Shown piece by piece: positions 1 to 10,003 of a stretch of DNA of 64,000 nucleotides. The notes beneath the pieces are model-generated. The model was not told where the DNA came from, searched no databases, and worked only from the letters and a program-made list of their open reading frames with translations. Every line of letters begins with the position of its first letter. Positions within the stretch are counted from its first letter, which is position 1. The stretch is from assembly GCF_900116545.1 (NCBI RefSeq), contig NZ_FPCK01000001.1, forward strand, positions 744,001 to 808,000, written 5' to 3'. Position numbers and translations under genes: made by a program. This DNA comes from Devosia crocina (GTDB taxonomy: Bacteria; Pseudomonadota; Alphaproteobacteria; Rhizobiales; Devosiaceae).

Positions 1-624
1 GACGATGCGTTCGGAACGCGCGACTTTTCGACCGTAGGGCTTTTTGCCGGCGCAACGTATGACGGTCGCGACAGCACGGTCGATGCCACCGAGGGCTTTT
101 ATCTCGCGGGGATGGTCGAGCCCTATTACGATTTCGGCTTCGACAACACCGGCGCGCGGCTGACGGCGGAGGCGCGGACCTATTTCGGCTTTGGCGATGA
201 CGACATGTTCGTGCTCGCCGGCAGGGTCAAGGCCGGGGCGCTTCTCGGGCCAGACCTGAGCGAGATCTCGCCCGACAAGCTGTTCTTTGCCGGTGGCGGC
301 GGCTCGGTGCGCGGCTATGCATTCAAATCCATCGGGGTCGAGAATGCCGAAGGGCAGGTGACGGGCGGGCGCTATCTGCTGGAAGCCTCGCTCGAAGCGC
401 GGGCCAAGGTGACGCAGGATATCGGCGTGGTCGGTTTCCTCGATGGCGGCTATGTGGCGGCGGATACGTTCCCCGGGCTCGAGGACCTGCGCCTCGGAGC
501 CGGCGTGGGCGTGCGCTACTATACCGGGTTCGGGCCGCTGCGCCTCGATGTTGCAGTGCCGCTCAACAAGCGCGATGGCGATCCCGATTATGCCATCTAT
601 GCCGGTATCGGACAGGCATTCTGA
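1..624 (+). CDS. tamA: TamA-like Omp85 outer-membrane protein, C-terminal part (5' end outside window)
   Basis: The reading frame is open from the first base and gives 207 residues, so the start lies left of the window. The visible part is a beta-barrel: alternating hydrophobic strands, a Gly-rich loop with the pattern GGGSVRGY (the VRGY/F motif of Omp85 loop L6) and a terminal phenylalanine in GIGQAF, the usual outer-membrane targeting end. In the Omp85 family TamA works with the inner-membrane-anchored TamB to insert proteins into the outer membrane. The stop codon overlaps the tamB start by one base (TGATG at 622-626), so the two are translationally coupled. The family is certain; TamA rather than BamA is inferred from the tamB neighbour. 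Confidence 0.9.
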   Translation, partial: DDAFGTRDFSTVGLFAGATYDGRDSTVDATEGFYLAGMVEPYYDFGFDNTGARLTAEARTYFGFGDDDMFVLAGRVKAGALLGPDLSEISPDKLFFAGGGGSVRGYAFKSIGVENAEGQVTGGRYLLEASLEARAKVTQDIGVVGFLDGGYVAADTFPGLEDLRLGAGVGVRYYTGFGPLRLDVAVPLNKRDGDPDYAIYAGIGQAF

Positions 625-3600
625 TGGCTACTCTTTCCCCTCGATATCGCCGCCTTGGCTTTGCGGCGCTTCTCCTCGTCCCCGCGATCGTGGTGCCGCA
701 TGCGGTGCCGGCACAGGATGTCATGTCCCTGCCCGACGAGGAGCAGAAGAGCTGGCTGACCAATTTCGTCCAGGACCGGCTTTCGACGCCGGAGCGGCAG
801 ATCAGCCTATCGAATATCGACGGCATTCTCGGCTCGAACGTCTCGATCCGCGAAATCACGATTTCGGACCAGGAGGGTGTATGGCTGCGGGTCAACAATG
901 CCAGCCTCAACTGGAACCAGGCAGCGCTGTTTCTGGGGCGGCTCGAAGTGCGCTCGCTGAGCGCGGATTCCATCGAATACATCCGCAATGCCATTCCCGC
1001 CGAAGGGGTGGATCTGCCGCCGCCTGAGGCTGGCAGTTTCCAGGTTCCCGAATTCCCCGTGGCGATCGATCTTGGCGCGCTTTCGGTGCCGCGGGTCAGC
1101 TTTGGCGAAGGTGTCTTCGGCCTAGGCTCGGAGATTTCGCTTGAGGGTGCGTTGCGACTCGAAGGGGGCAATCTCGACACCACGCTCGATATCGTGCGTC
1201 TCGATGGGCCGGGGGGAACGCTTGATCTAGACTTGTCCTATGCTCAGGAAAGCAACGAGATCGACCTGGGGCTGACGCTGAACGAGCCGGAAAACGGCGT
1301 TCTTGCCAATCTGCTCAACATCGAAGGCCGCCCGGCGGTGCAGCTGACGCTGGCCGGGCAGGGGCCGGTGGCCGAGCTGTCGCTGCTGGCCAACGAGCAG
1401 ACGGCGCTGGCGGGCACTGCCACAATTGCGCAAAACGGGGACGGTTTCACCATCGATGCCGATCTTGGCGGTCCGCTTTCGACACTGGTGGCAGAAACCT
1501 ATCGGCCGTTTTTCGGTGCCGACACCCGCCTTTCGCTCAATGCCCTGGTGCGCAGCGCAGGTGGATTTGAACTCAACGACCTGACAGTGAGCGGGGGGCA
1601 GCTGGCGCTCAATGCCAGCGCTGCGACGACGCCGGACAATTTCCTTTCCCGGCTTGATCTCACCGCCTCGATCGCCGATCCGGCAGGGGGCGCCGTGACG
1701 CTGCCGGCGGGTGGCAATCCGCAGATCCAGGCCGCGCAGCTGACGATCGATTTTGGCGCCGATGGATCGGAAGACTGGCGCGCAGATCTGGGGATCGACG
1801 GGCTGCAAACGGGCGATTTTGCTGCCGAGCGCGTGGCGCTGGCGATCAACGGGGTTGCGAGTAATCTCTCGGATCCTGCAACGCGCATGGTCACCTTCAA
1901 CGGCGATGGCCAGATTTCCGGGATTTCGGCCGACGAGGCGGTGGAAGCGGCGCTTGGCGATTCTGTTGGGCTGGGCCTTGCCGGTCTCTGGAATGCCGGC
2001 CAGCCGGTCGAGCTGGCGCAATTGCGCATCGTCGGCCAGGCGCTGACGGCGAGCTTGTCGGGTGTCATCGATGGCGCCGCATTCCGTGGCAGGATCGGGG
2101 TGGAAACGGGCAATATCGCGCCGTTTTCGGGTCTTGCCGGGCGAGAGCTGACGGGCGGGCTCTCGCTCGATGCCGAGGGCAGCGTGGAGTTTGTCGGGGG
2201 CGGGTTCGACCTCACATTCGCCGGCACCGGCCGCGACCTCACCATTGACGACGAGACAGCCGATGCGCTGCTTGCAGGGACCGTGGATCTTTCCGGACGG
2301 CTGGCACGCACCGAGGCGGGAATCGTCGCCGACGACTTCACCATCAGCAATCCGCAAGTGCAGTTCAGCGCTGACGGTGTCTATGGCACGGCGGTTGCCG
2401 ATTTCGCGATGGCGCTCGATCTCTCCGATCTTGGCTTGCTGACGCCGCAAGCCTCGGGGGCTCTGGCGGTTCGCGGCACGGCCCGCTCGACGAGTGCAGA
2501 GGCGCCCGTCGAACTGGTGCTCGATGCATCTGTGCCCGTTGGCGTGCTTGCAGGACGCGACCTGCGCGAGGCACGGGTCGGGCTCGATCTCGATCTTTTC
2601 GAAGGTCGCCTGACGGGCGGGGTCGATGGCGAAGCCATGCTCGATGGGCACCGCGCTACGCTTGCTTCGCAGGTCATTGTCGACCAGGTGCAACAGGCGC
2701 TCAACGATCTCACGTTCGAAATCGCGGGAACCCGCATCTTCGGGTCGGTGGGCCGCGCGGCGGATACGGAATTGCTGACCGGCCGGCTCGATGTGGTCGC
2801 TCCCGATGTGGGGCTTGCCGCCGCGCTGCTGCTGACCGAAGCTTCTGGCGGCGTTAATGCCGCCCTCGAGCTGCTGACGGAAAACGGCACCCAGCGCGTG
2901 GGGCTGACCGCCGATGTCTCGTCGCTGCGGATCAACGACATTTCGGTGGGCCAGGCTGCAGTTCGTGCCACGATTGCGGATCTCTTCGGGGTGCCCGCCA
3001 TCAACGGAACGGTCGAGGGAAGCGATATCGCTGCTGGCGGTACGCGGGTCGATACGCTTTCGGCCCGCGCCAGCCAGAGCGGGGATACAACCAGTTTTGA
3101 CGCGCAGGCAGCGCTCAACACCGGCACCAATATCGATCTTGCCGGTGCGCTGGCGCCGGTCGAAGGCGGCTATCGCCTGTCGCTCGAACGCGCCAACCTG
3201 GCGCAGGGCAGCATTGCCGCGCGGCTGGCCAATCCGGCAACCCTGCTGGTGCAGGGGGAGACCGTGCGCCTCGATGCGCTGCGTTTTCAGGTCGGCTCGG
3301 GCAGCATCAGCGCCTCGGGCACGGCGGGCTCTGCGCTTGATCTGACGGTGGATATTGCGGCGCTGCCGCTTTCGATCGCCAATACGATCGTGCCGAGCCT
3401 CGGTTTGGCCGGAACGCTCGATGGGCGCGCGGTGATCAGCGGATCGGCCTCCGATCCGCAGGTGCGCTTCGATGCGCGCGCAGCCGGGGTCAACGCCGCC
3501 GCGATCCAGCCCTATGGCATAGCACCGCTGACCGCTGCCGCTTCTGGCAGTTTCGCCGGTGGCACCGTGTCGCTCGATACGCTTTCCGCTAGTGGTTCAG

Positions 3601-4952
3601 GCGGGTTGCAGGTCACGGGGTCCGGGCGCATTCCGCTGGCGGGCAATGGCCTTTCGGTGCAGTTGAGTGGATCGGCGCCGCTGGCGCTCGCCAATCAATT
3701 TGTTGCCGATCGCGGCGGGCAGCTTTCGGGCACGGCCAATTTCAACGCCGAACTTTCCGGCAGCCTCGATGCGCCGCAATATGGCGGGTCTGTTTCGGTG
3801 GCGGGCGCAGGCTATGTCGATCCCGAACTCAACCTGCGCCTTGCCAATATCAATGGCCGCGCCAGCCTTGCCGGCACATCGACGCGGATCGAGAGCCTGT
3901 CGGCCGATCTTGCCTCGGGCGGCAGCGTGGCGGCGTCAGGGACCGTCGGACTTTCGGGGCAGTTCCCCGCAGATCTCAGCGTCCGCATCAATTCGGCGCG
4001 CTATAGCGACGGCGAAGTCTTCGCCGCGACGGTGTCGGGCGGGTTGACGCTGACCGGAAATCTCCTGGGCACGCCGCTTCTGTCCGGTGCGCTCGAGGTC
4101 GAAAACGCCAATATCACTGTGCCGGAAGGGTTTGGCGGGGGCGCGCCGCTGATCGATGTGCGGCATGTCAACGCTCCGCCCCAGGTGGCGCAGACGTTGC
4201 AGCGCGCCCGCATCGATGCCAGCGGCGCGCCCGTGCCCCAGACGCGTTCGGCTGGTCTCTTGCTCGATGTGACGGTTAATGCACCCAACCAGATCTTCAT
4301 TCGCGGGCGCGGGCTTGACGCGGAAGTGGGTGGATCGGTGCGCCTTGCCGGGCCGCTCAACAATATTCAGCCGGTGGGGGCGTTCTCGCTCAACCGTGGG
4401 CGGCTGACCGTTCTGGGCCAGAGGCTCGACTTCGAGACCGGCACGGTGACGCTGGTCGGCGATCTCGATCCGCAGCTGTTTTTCGTTGCGCGAACCGAGG
4501 GCGATGGCATCACCGTGTTCGTGACGATTGCGGGCCGTGTCTCGGCGCCGGATGTGACGTTCAGCTCCAATCCCAACCTGCCGCAGGACGAGGTTTTGAG
4601 CCGTCTGATCTTTGGGCGTTCCATGGGCGAGCTTTCGCCCCTGCAGCTGGCGCAGCTTGCCGCGGCAGCGGCCGAGCTCGTGGGCGGTGGCGGCGGCGGG
4701 GGTCTCGTCGATGGCCTGCGCGGGGCGGCCGGGCTTGCCGATCTCGATGTCGTTACCGATGCCGAGGGCAATGTCGGGGTGCAGGCAGGCACCTATCTGC
4801 AGGACAATGTCTATCTGGGCGTCACGGCGGGCGCGAATGGGCAATCGAGCGTTTCGATCAATCTCGATGTGACCGACGATCTTGTGGTCCGCGGCAGCGC
4901 CGGACAGGATGGTAACACCAGCCTCGGCGTGTTCTTCGAACAGGACTATTGA
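624..4952 (+). CDS. tamB: Translocation and assembly module subunit TamB (DUF490)
   Basis: This 1442-residue protein has one N-terminal hydrophobic segment (about residues 11-30, ending in VPAQD), then more than 1300 residues of short amphipathic beta repeats rich in Gly, Ala, Asp and Leu. The C-terminal roughly 350 residues match the TamB/DUF490 domain in character: a LSRLIFGRS-like stretch near residue 1330 and a final GVFFEQDY. Length is normal for alphaproteobacterial TamB. The family forms a periplasm-spanning groove that partners TamA and is implicated in lipid transfer and outer-membrane protein assembly. The start overlaps the tamA stop. Long open frames on the other strand here are GC-driven shadows. 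Confidence 0.93.
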   Translation: MATLSPRYRRLGFAALLLVPAIVVPHAVPAQDVMSLPDEEQKSWLTNFVQDRLSTPERQISLSNIDGILGSNVSIREITISDQEGVWLRVNNASLNWNQAALFLGRLEVRSLSADSIEYIRNAIPAEGVDLPPPEAGSFQVPEFPVAIDLGALSVPRVSFGEGVFGLGSEISLEGALRLEGGNLDTTLDIVRLDGPGGTLDLDLSYAQESNEIDLGLTLNEPENGVLANLLNIEGRPAVQLTLAGQGPVAELSLLANEQTALAGTATIAQNGDGFTIDADLGGPLSTLVAETYRPFFGADTRLSLNALVRSAGGFELNDLTVSGGQLALNASAATTPDNFLSRLDLTASIADPAGGAVTLPAGGNPQIQAAQLTIDFGADGSEDWRADLGIDGLQTGDFAAERVALAINGVASNLSDPATRMVTFNGDGQISGISADEAVEAALGDSVGLGLAGLWNAGQPVELAQLRIVGQALTASLSGVIDGAAFRGRIGVETGNIAPFSGLAGRELTGGLSLDAEGSVEFVGGGFDLTFAGTGRDLTIDDETADALLAGTVDLSGRLARTEAGIVADDFTISNPQVQFSADGVYGTAVADFAMALDLSDLGLLTPQASGALAVRGTARSTSAEAPVELVLDASVPVGVLAGRDLREARVGLDLDLFEGRLTGGVDGEAMLDGHRATLASQVIVDQVQQALNDLTFEIAGTRIFGSVGRAADTELLTGRLDVVAPDVGLAAALLLTEASGGVNAALELLTENGTQRVGLTADVSSLRINDISVGQAAVRATIADLFGVPAINGTVEGSDIAAGGTRVDTLSARASQSGDTTSFDAQAALNTGTNIDLAGALAPVEGGYRLSLERANLAQGSIAARLANPATLLVQGETVRLDALRFQVGSGSISASGTAGSALDLTVDIAALPLSIANTIVPSLGLAGTLDGRAVISGSASDPQVRFDARAAGVNAAAIQPYGIAPLTAAASGSFAGGTVSLDTLSASGSGGLQVTGSGRIPLAGNGLSVQLSGSAPLALANQFVADRGGQLSGTANFNAELSGSLDAPQYGGSVSVAGAGYVDPELNLRLANINGRASLAGTSTRIESLSADLASGGSVAASGTVGLSGQFPADLSVRINSARYSDGEVFAATVSGGLTLTGNLLGTPLLSGALEVENANITVPEGFGGGAPLIDVRHVNAPPQVAQTLQRARIDASGAPVPQTRSAGLLLDVTVNAPNQIFIRGRGLDAEVGGSVRLAGPLNNIQPVGAFSLNRGRLTVLGQRLDFETGTVTLVGDLDPQLFFVARTEGDGITVFVTIAGRVSAPDVTFSSNPNLPQDEVLSRLIFGRSMGELSPLQLAQLAAAAAELVGGGGGGGLVDGLRGAAGLADLDVVTDAEGNVGVQAGTYLQDNVYLGVTAGANGQSSVSINLDVTDDLVVRGSAGQDGNTSLGVFFEQDY

Positions 4953-4967
4953 GGGTAGGGCCTGCTC

Positions 4968-4993
4968 TGCCCCCCGGTCGGGCCGGAGGGCAG
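4968..4993. terminator. Imperfect hairpin between convergent tamB and the phosphoesterase gene
   Basis: CTGCCC at 4968-4973 pairs with GGGCAG at 4988-4993, with extra CCGG/CCGG pairing inside. It sits in the 54-base gap between two convergent genes. There is no clear T-run on either side, so this may be a transcript-end stabiliser rather than a strong intrinsic terminator. Confidence 0.35.
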
Positions 4994-5006
4994 CCTGGGT
5001 ACGCGC

Positions 5007-6365
5007 TTAGCGCAGGGCGTCGATCACCAGCGCCTTGAGGCCGATGTCCGGGCCGGGTGTGAACACCAGGTCTTCACGGCCGAAATAGCTCTTCTGGTTG
5101 GTGGCTGACCAATCATTGGTGACGAGGCGATAAGTGTCCTTTGCCGCCATGTCCGTGGGCGCGGCATAAAGGAAGTCGCCCGTGCGCTGGTCGAGGTTCT
5201 GAGCCTCGTCCTGATTGACGCGGCTCATGATCTCATCGAGCGTTGCCCTGTCGACTTCGGCGATCATGAGCTTGCCATCGAAGCGCACAACGGAGTCGAA
5301 GGCGTATTTGCTGACCTCTCCCTGCGGCAGGCCGTTGCCGAGAGTGGTATGGCCGATAAAGCCGATATCGCCGCCCCCGGCAGCTGCCATGCTTTGCGCA
5401 ACGAAGCGTCCGGTCTCGCCAAGGGTCATCGCGGCGGGACTGGCGCCGATAGTGGTCAGTTCTTCAGCGGTGAGATGGGCCTCGAGGGTTTGCGCGATCA
5501 GCGCGGCAAGCATCTCGTCGGTTGCGGCGTCTGGAGCAAGGCGCACCTGTTCAACGCTCATGGTGCGGTCGGCCGCCACGGTGACAAGCGTATAGGTGGC
5601 GCTCCAGGAGCCGGTGTGGACGTAGCGCGTCCGGCCTTCGTCATGGGTGAAGGTGAGGTGGTCGTGCCCACCGACCAGCAGCGTGCCGTCGGTAAGGAGC
5701 GGCAGGATGGCGCGATCGGCCACGATGCCGGCATGGCTGAGGACTATAGGCATGGCCTCGCCTTCAAGTAGACCGGCGAGGTTTTCCTCCGACCATTGGG
5801 CTGGCGCTGGAATGGCGAGCGCCTCGCGCGTGTCGGCGGGATAGGTGTTGATCTTGTCGGTTGCGATGCCGACGATCCGCACCGGCAGATCGCCAAGGCT
5901 CAAGTCGGCAGCAGCGGGCGCATAGAGCGTGTTGCTGCGCGTGTCGGTGATGTTGCTGACAACGGTGATGCCGATCTCGCCGGCGCGCGCCACGAAGTTG
6001 GCAAGGTCGGTGTCGAGGTCGGGCTCATGATTGCCGATATTGATGACGGTGGGGGCGAGGGCTGCGAGCGCTTCAAGAAACGCCCAATCGATCACGCCGC
6101 CTGAGCGAACAGCGACCACATTGCCGAGCTCGAACACATCGCCATTGATGAGAATGAGATGCGGCGCAGGGTTGTCCGCGATTTCGCCCTGAAGCGCGGC
6201 CAGGAGCTGAGCCGTGCGCTCATAGGCCGAGTGCAGATCCGACAGGACGATGACGCGGCCGGCAACATCCTGCGCCATGGCCGGGGCGACCGAAGCAAAA
6301 AACGGAAGGGCGGCGGCGGTGCCGAGCAGTTGCAGAGCGAGGCGGCGGGTGATGTTTATCGTCAT
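5007..6365 (-). CDS. Exported metallophosphoesterase / 5'-nucleotidase-family protein
   Basis: The protein has 452 residues from the ATG at 6365. That start is chosen because a twin-arginine-like signal follows it (TRRLAL at residues 6-11, hydrophobic core, AMAQD cleavage region near 30-33); the upstream in-frame extension is low-complexity and overlaps the yejA end. Calcineurin-type metal motifs are clear: SDLH (42-45), NGD (74-76), GNHE (111-114), SHAG (210-213) and GGHDH (232-236). The remaining 200 residues resemble the 5'-nucleotidase C-terminal substrate-binding domain. It probably hydrolyses a phosphoester, such as a nucleotide, in the periplasm. It lies 130 bases downstream of yejA on the same strand, separated by a hairpin, so co-transcription is possible but probably attenuated. 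The substrate is unknown. Confidence 0.85.
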   Translation of the reverse strand: MTINITRRLALQLLGTAAALPFFASVAPAMAQDVAGRVIVLSDLHSAYERTAQLLAALQGEIADNPAPHLILINGDVFELGNVVAVRSGGVIDWAFLEALAALAPTVINIGNHEPDLDTDLANFVARAGEIGITVVSNITDTRSNTLYAPAAADLSLGDLPVRIVGIATDKINTYPADTREALAIPAPAQWSEENLAGLLEGEAMPIVLSHAGIVADRAILPLLTDGTLLVGGHDHLTFTHDEGRTRYVHTGSWSATYTLVTVAADRTMSVEQVRLAPDAATDEMLAALIAQTLEAHLTAEELTTIGASPAAMTLGETGRFVAQSMAAAGGGDIGFIGHTTLGNGLPQGEVSKYAFDSVVRFDGKLMIAEVDRATLDEIMSRVNQDEAQNLDQRTGDFLYAAPTDMAAKDTYRLVTNDWSATNQKSYFGREDLVFTPGPDIGLKALVIDALR

Positions 6366-6463
6366 GCAGAGATTCCCAAGAGAGTGCCAGGAGGGGCGGC
6401 GGATAACTGCATGGCCGTCACGACAGCCATGTGACGGGAGGGCGGGCGCTTGCAAAGGCCGAC

Positions 6464-6485
6464 GGTCCCCGCGCGGGCGGGGACC
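6464..6485. terminator. Strong hairpin just after yejA
   Basis: Arms GGTCCCCGC (6464-6472) and GCGGGGACC (6477-6485) form a perfect 9-bp stem with a 4-base loop, 11 bases past the yejA stop on the minus strand. Only a short T stretch follows, so it probably stabilises the 3' end of the upstream message and reduces read-through into the phosphoesterase gene. Confidence 0.55.
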
Positions 6486-6495
6486 GGGCTCGGCG

Positions 6496-8349
6496 CTATT
6501 GCGCAGCGCCGCCGGTTTTGGCGGCCTTGGCCTCGTCCCACCACCAGATGGTGGGAAAGCCATTCGAGAATTCGGGCAGGGTTTCGGGTCGGCTGAAGCG
6601 ATCCCACCGTGCAGTGCGCGAATATTGGAGCACGTAGCCGGGCACGACGAAATGATGGGACAGCAGAACGCGATCGAGCGCTTCGGTGATAGCGAGCTGG
6701 GTGTCGCGATCGCTGGCGGCTACGAGCTGATCGATCAGGGCATCGATGCCGGGATCGGCGATGCCGGCATAGTTGCGGGAGCCCTGTTCGTTCACGCTCG
6801 AGGATCCAAAGAAATAGCGCTGCTCATTGCCCGGTGAGAAGGACTGGGGCCAGCTTGTGTAGATCATGTCATAGTCGAAGCTGCGCAGGCGGTTGATATA
6901 TTGCGGAGTGTCCACGATCCGGATCTGCACATCGATGCCGATCTGGCCGAGGTTGCGCTGGAGGTTGGCCGCGATGGCTTCCAGAGTCGGCTGGTGCATG
7001 AGGATTTCGAAGCTGAGCTGGCGGCCGGTGCTGTCGACAAGCTGGGTGCCGTTGAGCGTGTAGCCGGCCTCGGTGAGGAGTCCGAGGGCAGTGCGCAGGT
7101 TTTCCCTAAGCTTTGTGGGATCGCCGCTCACGGGATTGGGCTTTGGGGCGTCGAAGGCTTCGGCGGGCACGAGATCGCGCACGCTCTCGAGAATGTCGAG
7201 CACCTGTCCCTCCGGCGCGCCCTTGGCGGCGAAGGGCAGGCCGAAGAAGTAGGAATCAACGCGCGCATATTGATTGTAGAAGATGGTGTTGTTCAGTTCT
7301 TCAAAATCGAAGGCGTAGTTGAGCGCTTCGCGCACCCGCTGATCGGCGAATTTTTCGCGGCGCAGATTGGGGATGAAGCCCACCATTTCGCCGCGGCCAT
7401 TGTAGTCCTGGGGAAACTCTTCCTTGATCACCCGGCCATCGGCAACGGCGGGAAACTCGAAGCCGGTTGCCCAGCGGCGCGCCGTGTATTCGCTCCACCA
7501 GTCGAACTGGTCGCCCTTGAACGCCTCAAACCAGACCGCTTCATCGAGAAAACTCTCGTAGCGGATTTCGTTGAAATTGTTGGTGCCGATCTGGGTCGGA
7601 TGATCCTTGCCCCAATAATCCTCAACCAGCCTGTAGGTGAGGGTACGGCCCGCTTCCAAGCCGGTCAGGGCATAGGGGCCGGAGCCGAGCGGAGGCTCGA
7701 GCGTTGATTGAGCGATGTTGCGCTGGCGGCCCTGGGCGTCGGTGCCTTCCCACCAGTGCTGGGGCAAGACCATCAGCTGACTCAAAATGTGGGGCAGTTC
7801 GCGATTGCCGGTCATGTCGAAGGTGAAAGTGACCTCGCCGGGCGCTGTGACTTCGGCGCTTGTGACGTTGGCATAGTATTGGGTGTAGGTGGGGCTGAGT
7901 TCGATGACCTTTTCGAAGGACCAGACGACATCTTCGGCGGTGACGGGTTCGCCATCGTGCCAACGGGCATCAGCGTCCATGCGGAAGGTCACCGAGCCAT
8001 AATCGTCGGCCACCTTCATGGCTTCGGCCAGGAGCCCATAGGAGGTGTTCACCTCATCGAGCGAGGAGGTCATCAGCGTCTCGAACACGAGGCCGAGCCC
8101 ACTGGCGACTTCGCCCTTGGGAAGGATGGGGTTGAAGGTATCGAAGCCGCCGCGCGTGCCGAGGCGCACCGTACCGCCCTTGGGTGCATCGGGGTTCACA
8201 TAGTCGAAATGGGTGAAACCTTCAGCGTATTTGGGGGCATCGGTGAGGCTGTCGGCATTGACCCACACTCCCGTGGGTGTCTGCGCGGCAATGGGCGCGC
8301 AGAAAGCCAGGGCCGCAAGGCCAGCGAGCAGGGTTTTCGAGAGCATCAT
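6496..8349 (-). CDS. yejA: Peptide-type ABC transporter substrate-binding protein (YejA-like, SBP family 5)
   Basis: The ATG at 8349 gives 617 residues beginning MMLSKTLLAGL with a classical Sec signal ending near PIAAQ. The mature part matches family 5 oligopeptide-type binding proteins: YVNPDAPKGG near the N-terminus, ARWHDGEPVTAEDVVWSFE, and LNYAFDFEELN in the middle, a combination typical of YejA. In Enterobacteria YejABEF imports peptides including microcin C; here the ligand is inferred only as peptide-like. It is the last transporter gene, 31 bases after yejF, whereas yejA leads the operon in E. coli. A hairpin at 6464-6485 follows the stop. Confidence 0.9.
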   Translation of the reverse strand: MMLSKTLLAGLAALAFCAPIAAQTPTGVWVNADSLTDAPKYAEGFTHFDYVNPDAPKGGTVRLGTRGGFDTFNPILPKGEVASGLGLVFETLMTSSLDEVNTSYGLLAEAMKVADDYGSVTFRMDADARWHDGEPVTAEDVVWSFEKVIELSPTYTQYYANVTSAEVTAPGEVTFTFDMTGNRELPHILSQLMVLPQHWWEGTDAQGRQRNIAQSTLEPPLGSGPYALTGLEAGRTLTYRLVEDYWGKDHPTQIGTNNFNEIRYESFLDEAVWFEAFKGDQFDWWSEYTARRWATGFEFPAVADGRVIKEEFPQDYNGRGEMVGFIPNLRREKFADQRVREALNYAFDFEELNNTIFYNQYARVDSYFFGLPFAAKGAPEGQVLDILESVRDLVPAEAFDAPKPNPVSGDPTKLRENLRTALGLLTEAGYTLNGTQLVDSTGRQLSFEILMHQPTLEAIAANLQRNLGQIGIDVQIRIVDTPQYINRLRSFDYDMIYTSWPQSFSPGNEQRYFFGSSSVNEQGSRNYAGIADPGIDALIDQLVAASDRDTQLAITEALDRVLLSHHFVVPGYVLQYSRTARWDRFSRPETLPEFSNGFPTIWWWDEAKAAKTGGAAQ

Positions 8350-8380
8350 GGTCGGGCTCCGCTTGAGACAGGGTGTAAGA

Positions 8381-10003
8381 TTAGCCACTTTGAGGGTCCT
8401 GTGACAGACCGTCGGGGGCAGTTTCGATATCGAAGGCAGCGGCCATGAGCTGGCGCGTATAGGAATCGTTCGGACGGGCAAAGATGGCTGCGGCAGCGCC
8501 TTTTTCCACGATCCGGCCATGACGCATGACGATCAGCGAATGGGCGAGCGCTTTGACGACGCGCAGGTCATGGCTGATGAAAAGATAGGTAAGGTCGCGC
8601 CGGCGCTGTACATCGCGCAAGAGATCGATCACCTGAGCCTGGATCGAGATATCGAGGGCCGAGGTCGGCTCGTCGAGCACCAGAAAATCGGGTTCGAGCA
8701 CCAGGGCGCGGGCGATGGCGATGCGCTGGCGCTGACCGCCGGAAAATTCGTGTGGATAGCGAGCGGCAAGATCGGGATCAAGGCCAACCTCGCGCAGTGC
8801 GGCTTCGACCTTGCTTTGCCGCTCGGGAGCCTTGAGGGACGGCGTGTGGACGCGCAGGCCTTCTTCGACAATCTCGGCCACGGACATACGCGGGCTGAGC
8901 GAACCATAGGGATCCTGAAAGACAATCTGCATGTGCCGGCGCAGGGGACGGAGGGCGCGGGCAGAACGGCCCTCGATATTTTCGCCCAGCACCACGATGC
9001 GGCCGCGCGAGGGGAGGAGGCGGAGAAGCGCGTAGCCCAAGGTTGATTTGCCGGATCCGCTTTCTCCGACGACACCCAAGGTTTCGCCCTTTCGGATGGC
9101 CAGGTCGATGCCGTCGACGGCCTTGATGTGTCCAACCGTCCTTCGCATCAGGCCGCGCTTGATGGGAAACCAGACCCTGAGGTCCTGGGCCTCGACGAGC
9201 ACGGGGGCGTCCCGGTGAGGCAGGTTGGGTGCGCCGCGCGGGGCGGCGGCCAGCAGCTTCCTGGTATAGGCGTGCTGGGGATTGGCGAAGATGGGCTCGA
9301 CCGGCCCGGTTTCAACGATGCGGCCGTCGGTCATCACAGCCACCCGGTCGGCGATCTTGCGTACGATGGTAAGATCATGGGTGATGAACAGCATGGCCAT
9401 GCCGTGCTGGCGCTGGAGGCGCTTGAGTAGCGTCAGGATCTGCGCCTGAACGGTGACGTCGAGGGCGGTTGTGGGTTCGTCCGCGATCAGCAGTTTCGGC
9501 TCGTTGGCGAGGGCCATGGCGATCATGACGCGCTGGCGCTGGCCGCCGGACAATTGGTGCGGATAGTCGTCGATGCGGGTTTGCGGCTCGGTTATGCCGA
9601 CCTCAGCGAGCAGTTCGAGCGTGCGGGCGCGGGCGGCGGCCTTGCGCATTCCCTGGTGCTGGGCGAGCACTTCGCCGATCTGCTTGCCCACGGTGTGCAC
9701 CGGATTGAGCGAACTCATCGGCTCCTGGAAGATCATGCCCACCTGGTTGCCGCGCACCGCGCGCAGGTGTTCGGGGCTCGCTGTCGCAAGGTTCTCGGCG
9801 CCGAGCGCTATGGCGCCGGCAATGGTGGCGCTCTCGGGCAGAAGACGCAGAACCGAAAGCGCGGTGACCGACTTGCCGGAGCCGCTCTCGCCCACAAGCG
9901 CCAGTGTTTCGCCAGGAGCGATGTCGAAATCGATACCATTGACGGCCTCGAAGCGTCCGAAGCGGATGGTGAGATTGCAGACGGAGAGGAGGGGCTGGCT
10001 CAT
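8381..10003 (-). CDS. yejF: Peptide-type ABC transporter, duplicated ATP-binding protein (YejF-like)
   Basis: The 540-residue protein holds two complete ABC modules. The first has Walker A GESGSGKS at residues 38-45, LSGGQRQR signature and [12 protein letters not shown]alker B; the second has a GESGSGKST motif near residue 317, FSGGQRQR and [12 protein letters not shown]. This tandem arrangement is characteristic of YejF and of DppD-DppF fusions. It energises import through the YejB-YejE permease pair. The start overlaps the yejE stop (ATGA at 10000-10003), showing translational coupling. Confidence 0.93.
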   Translation of the reverse strand: MSQPLLSVCNLTIRFGRFEAVNGIDFDIAPGETLALVGESGSGKSVTALSVLRLLPESATIAGAIALGAENLATASPEHLRAVRGNQVGMIFQEPMSSLNPVHTVGKQIGEVLAQHQGMRKAAARARTLELLAEVGITEPQTRIDDYPHQLSGGQRQRVMIAMALANEPKLLIADEPTTALDVTVQAQILTLLKRLQRQHGMAMLFITHDLTIVRKIADRVAVMTDGRIVETGPVEPIFANPQHAYTRKLLAAAPRGAPNLPHRDAPVLVEAQDLRVWFPIKRGLMRRTVGHIKAVDGIDLAIRKGETLGVVGESGSGKSTLGYALLRLLPSRGRIVVLGENIEGRSARALRPLRRHMQIVFQDPYGSLSPRMSVAEIVEEGLRVHTPSLKAPERQSKVEAALREVGLDPDLAARYPHEFSGGQRQRIAIARALVLEPDFLVLDEPTSALDISIQAQVIDLLRDVQRRRDLTYLFISHDLRVVKALAHSLIVMRHGRIVEKGAAAAIFARPNDSYTRQLMAAAFDIETAPDGLSQDPQSG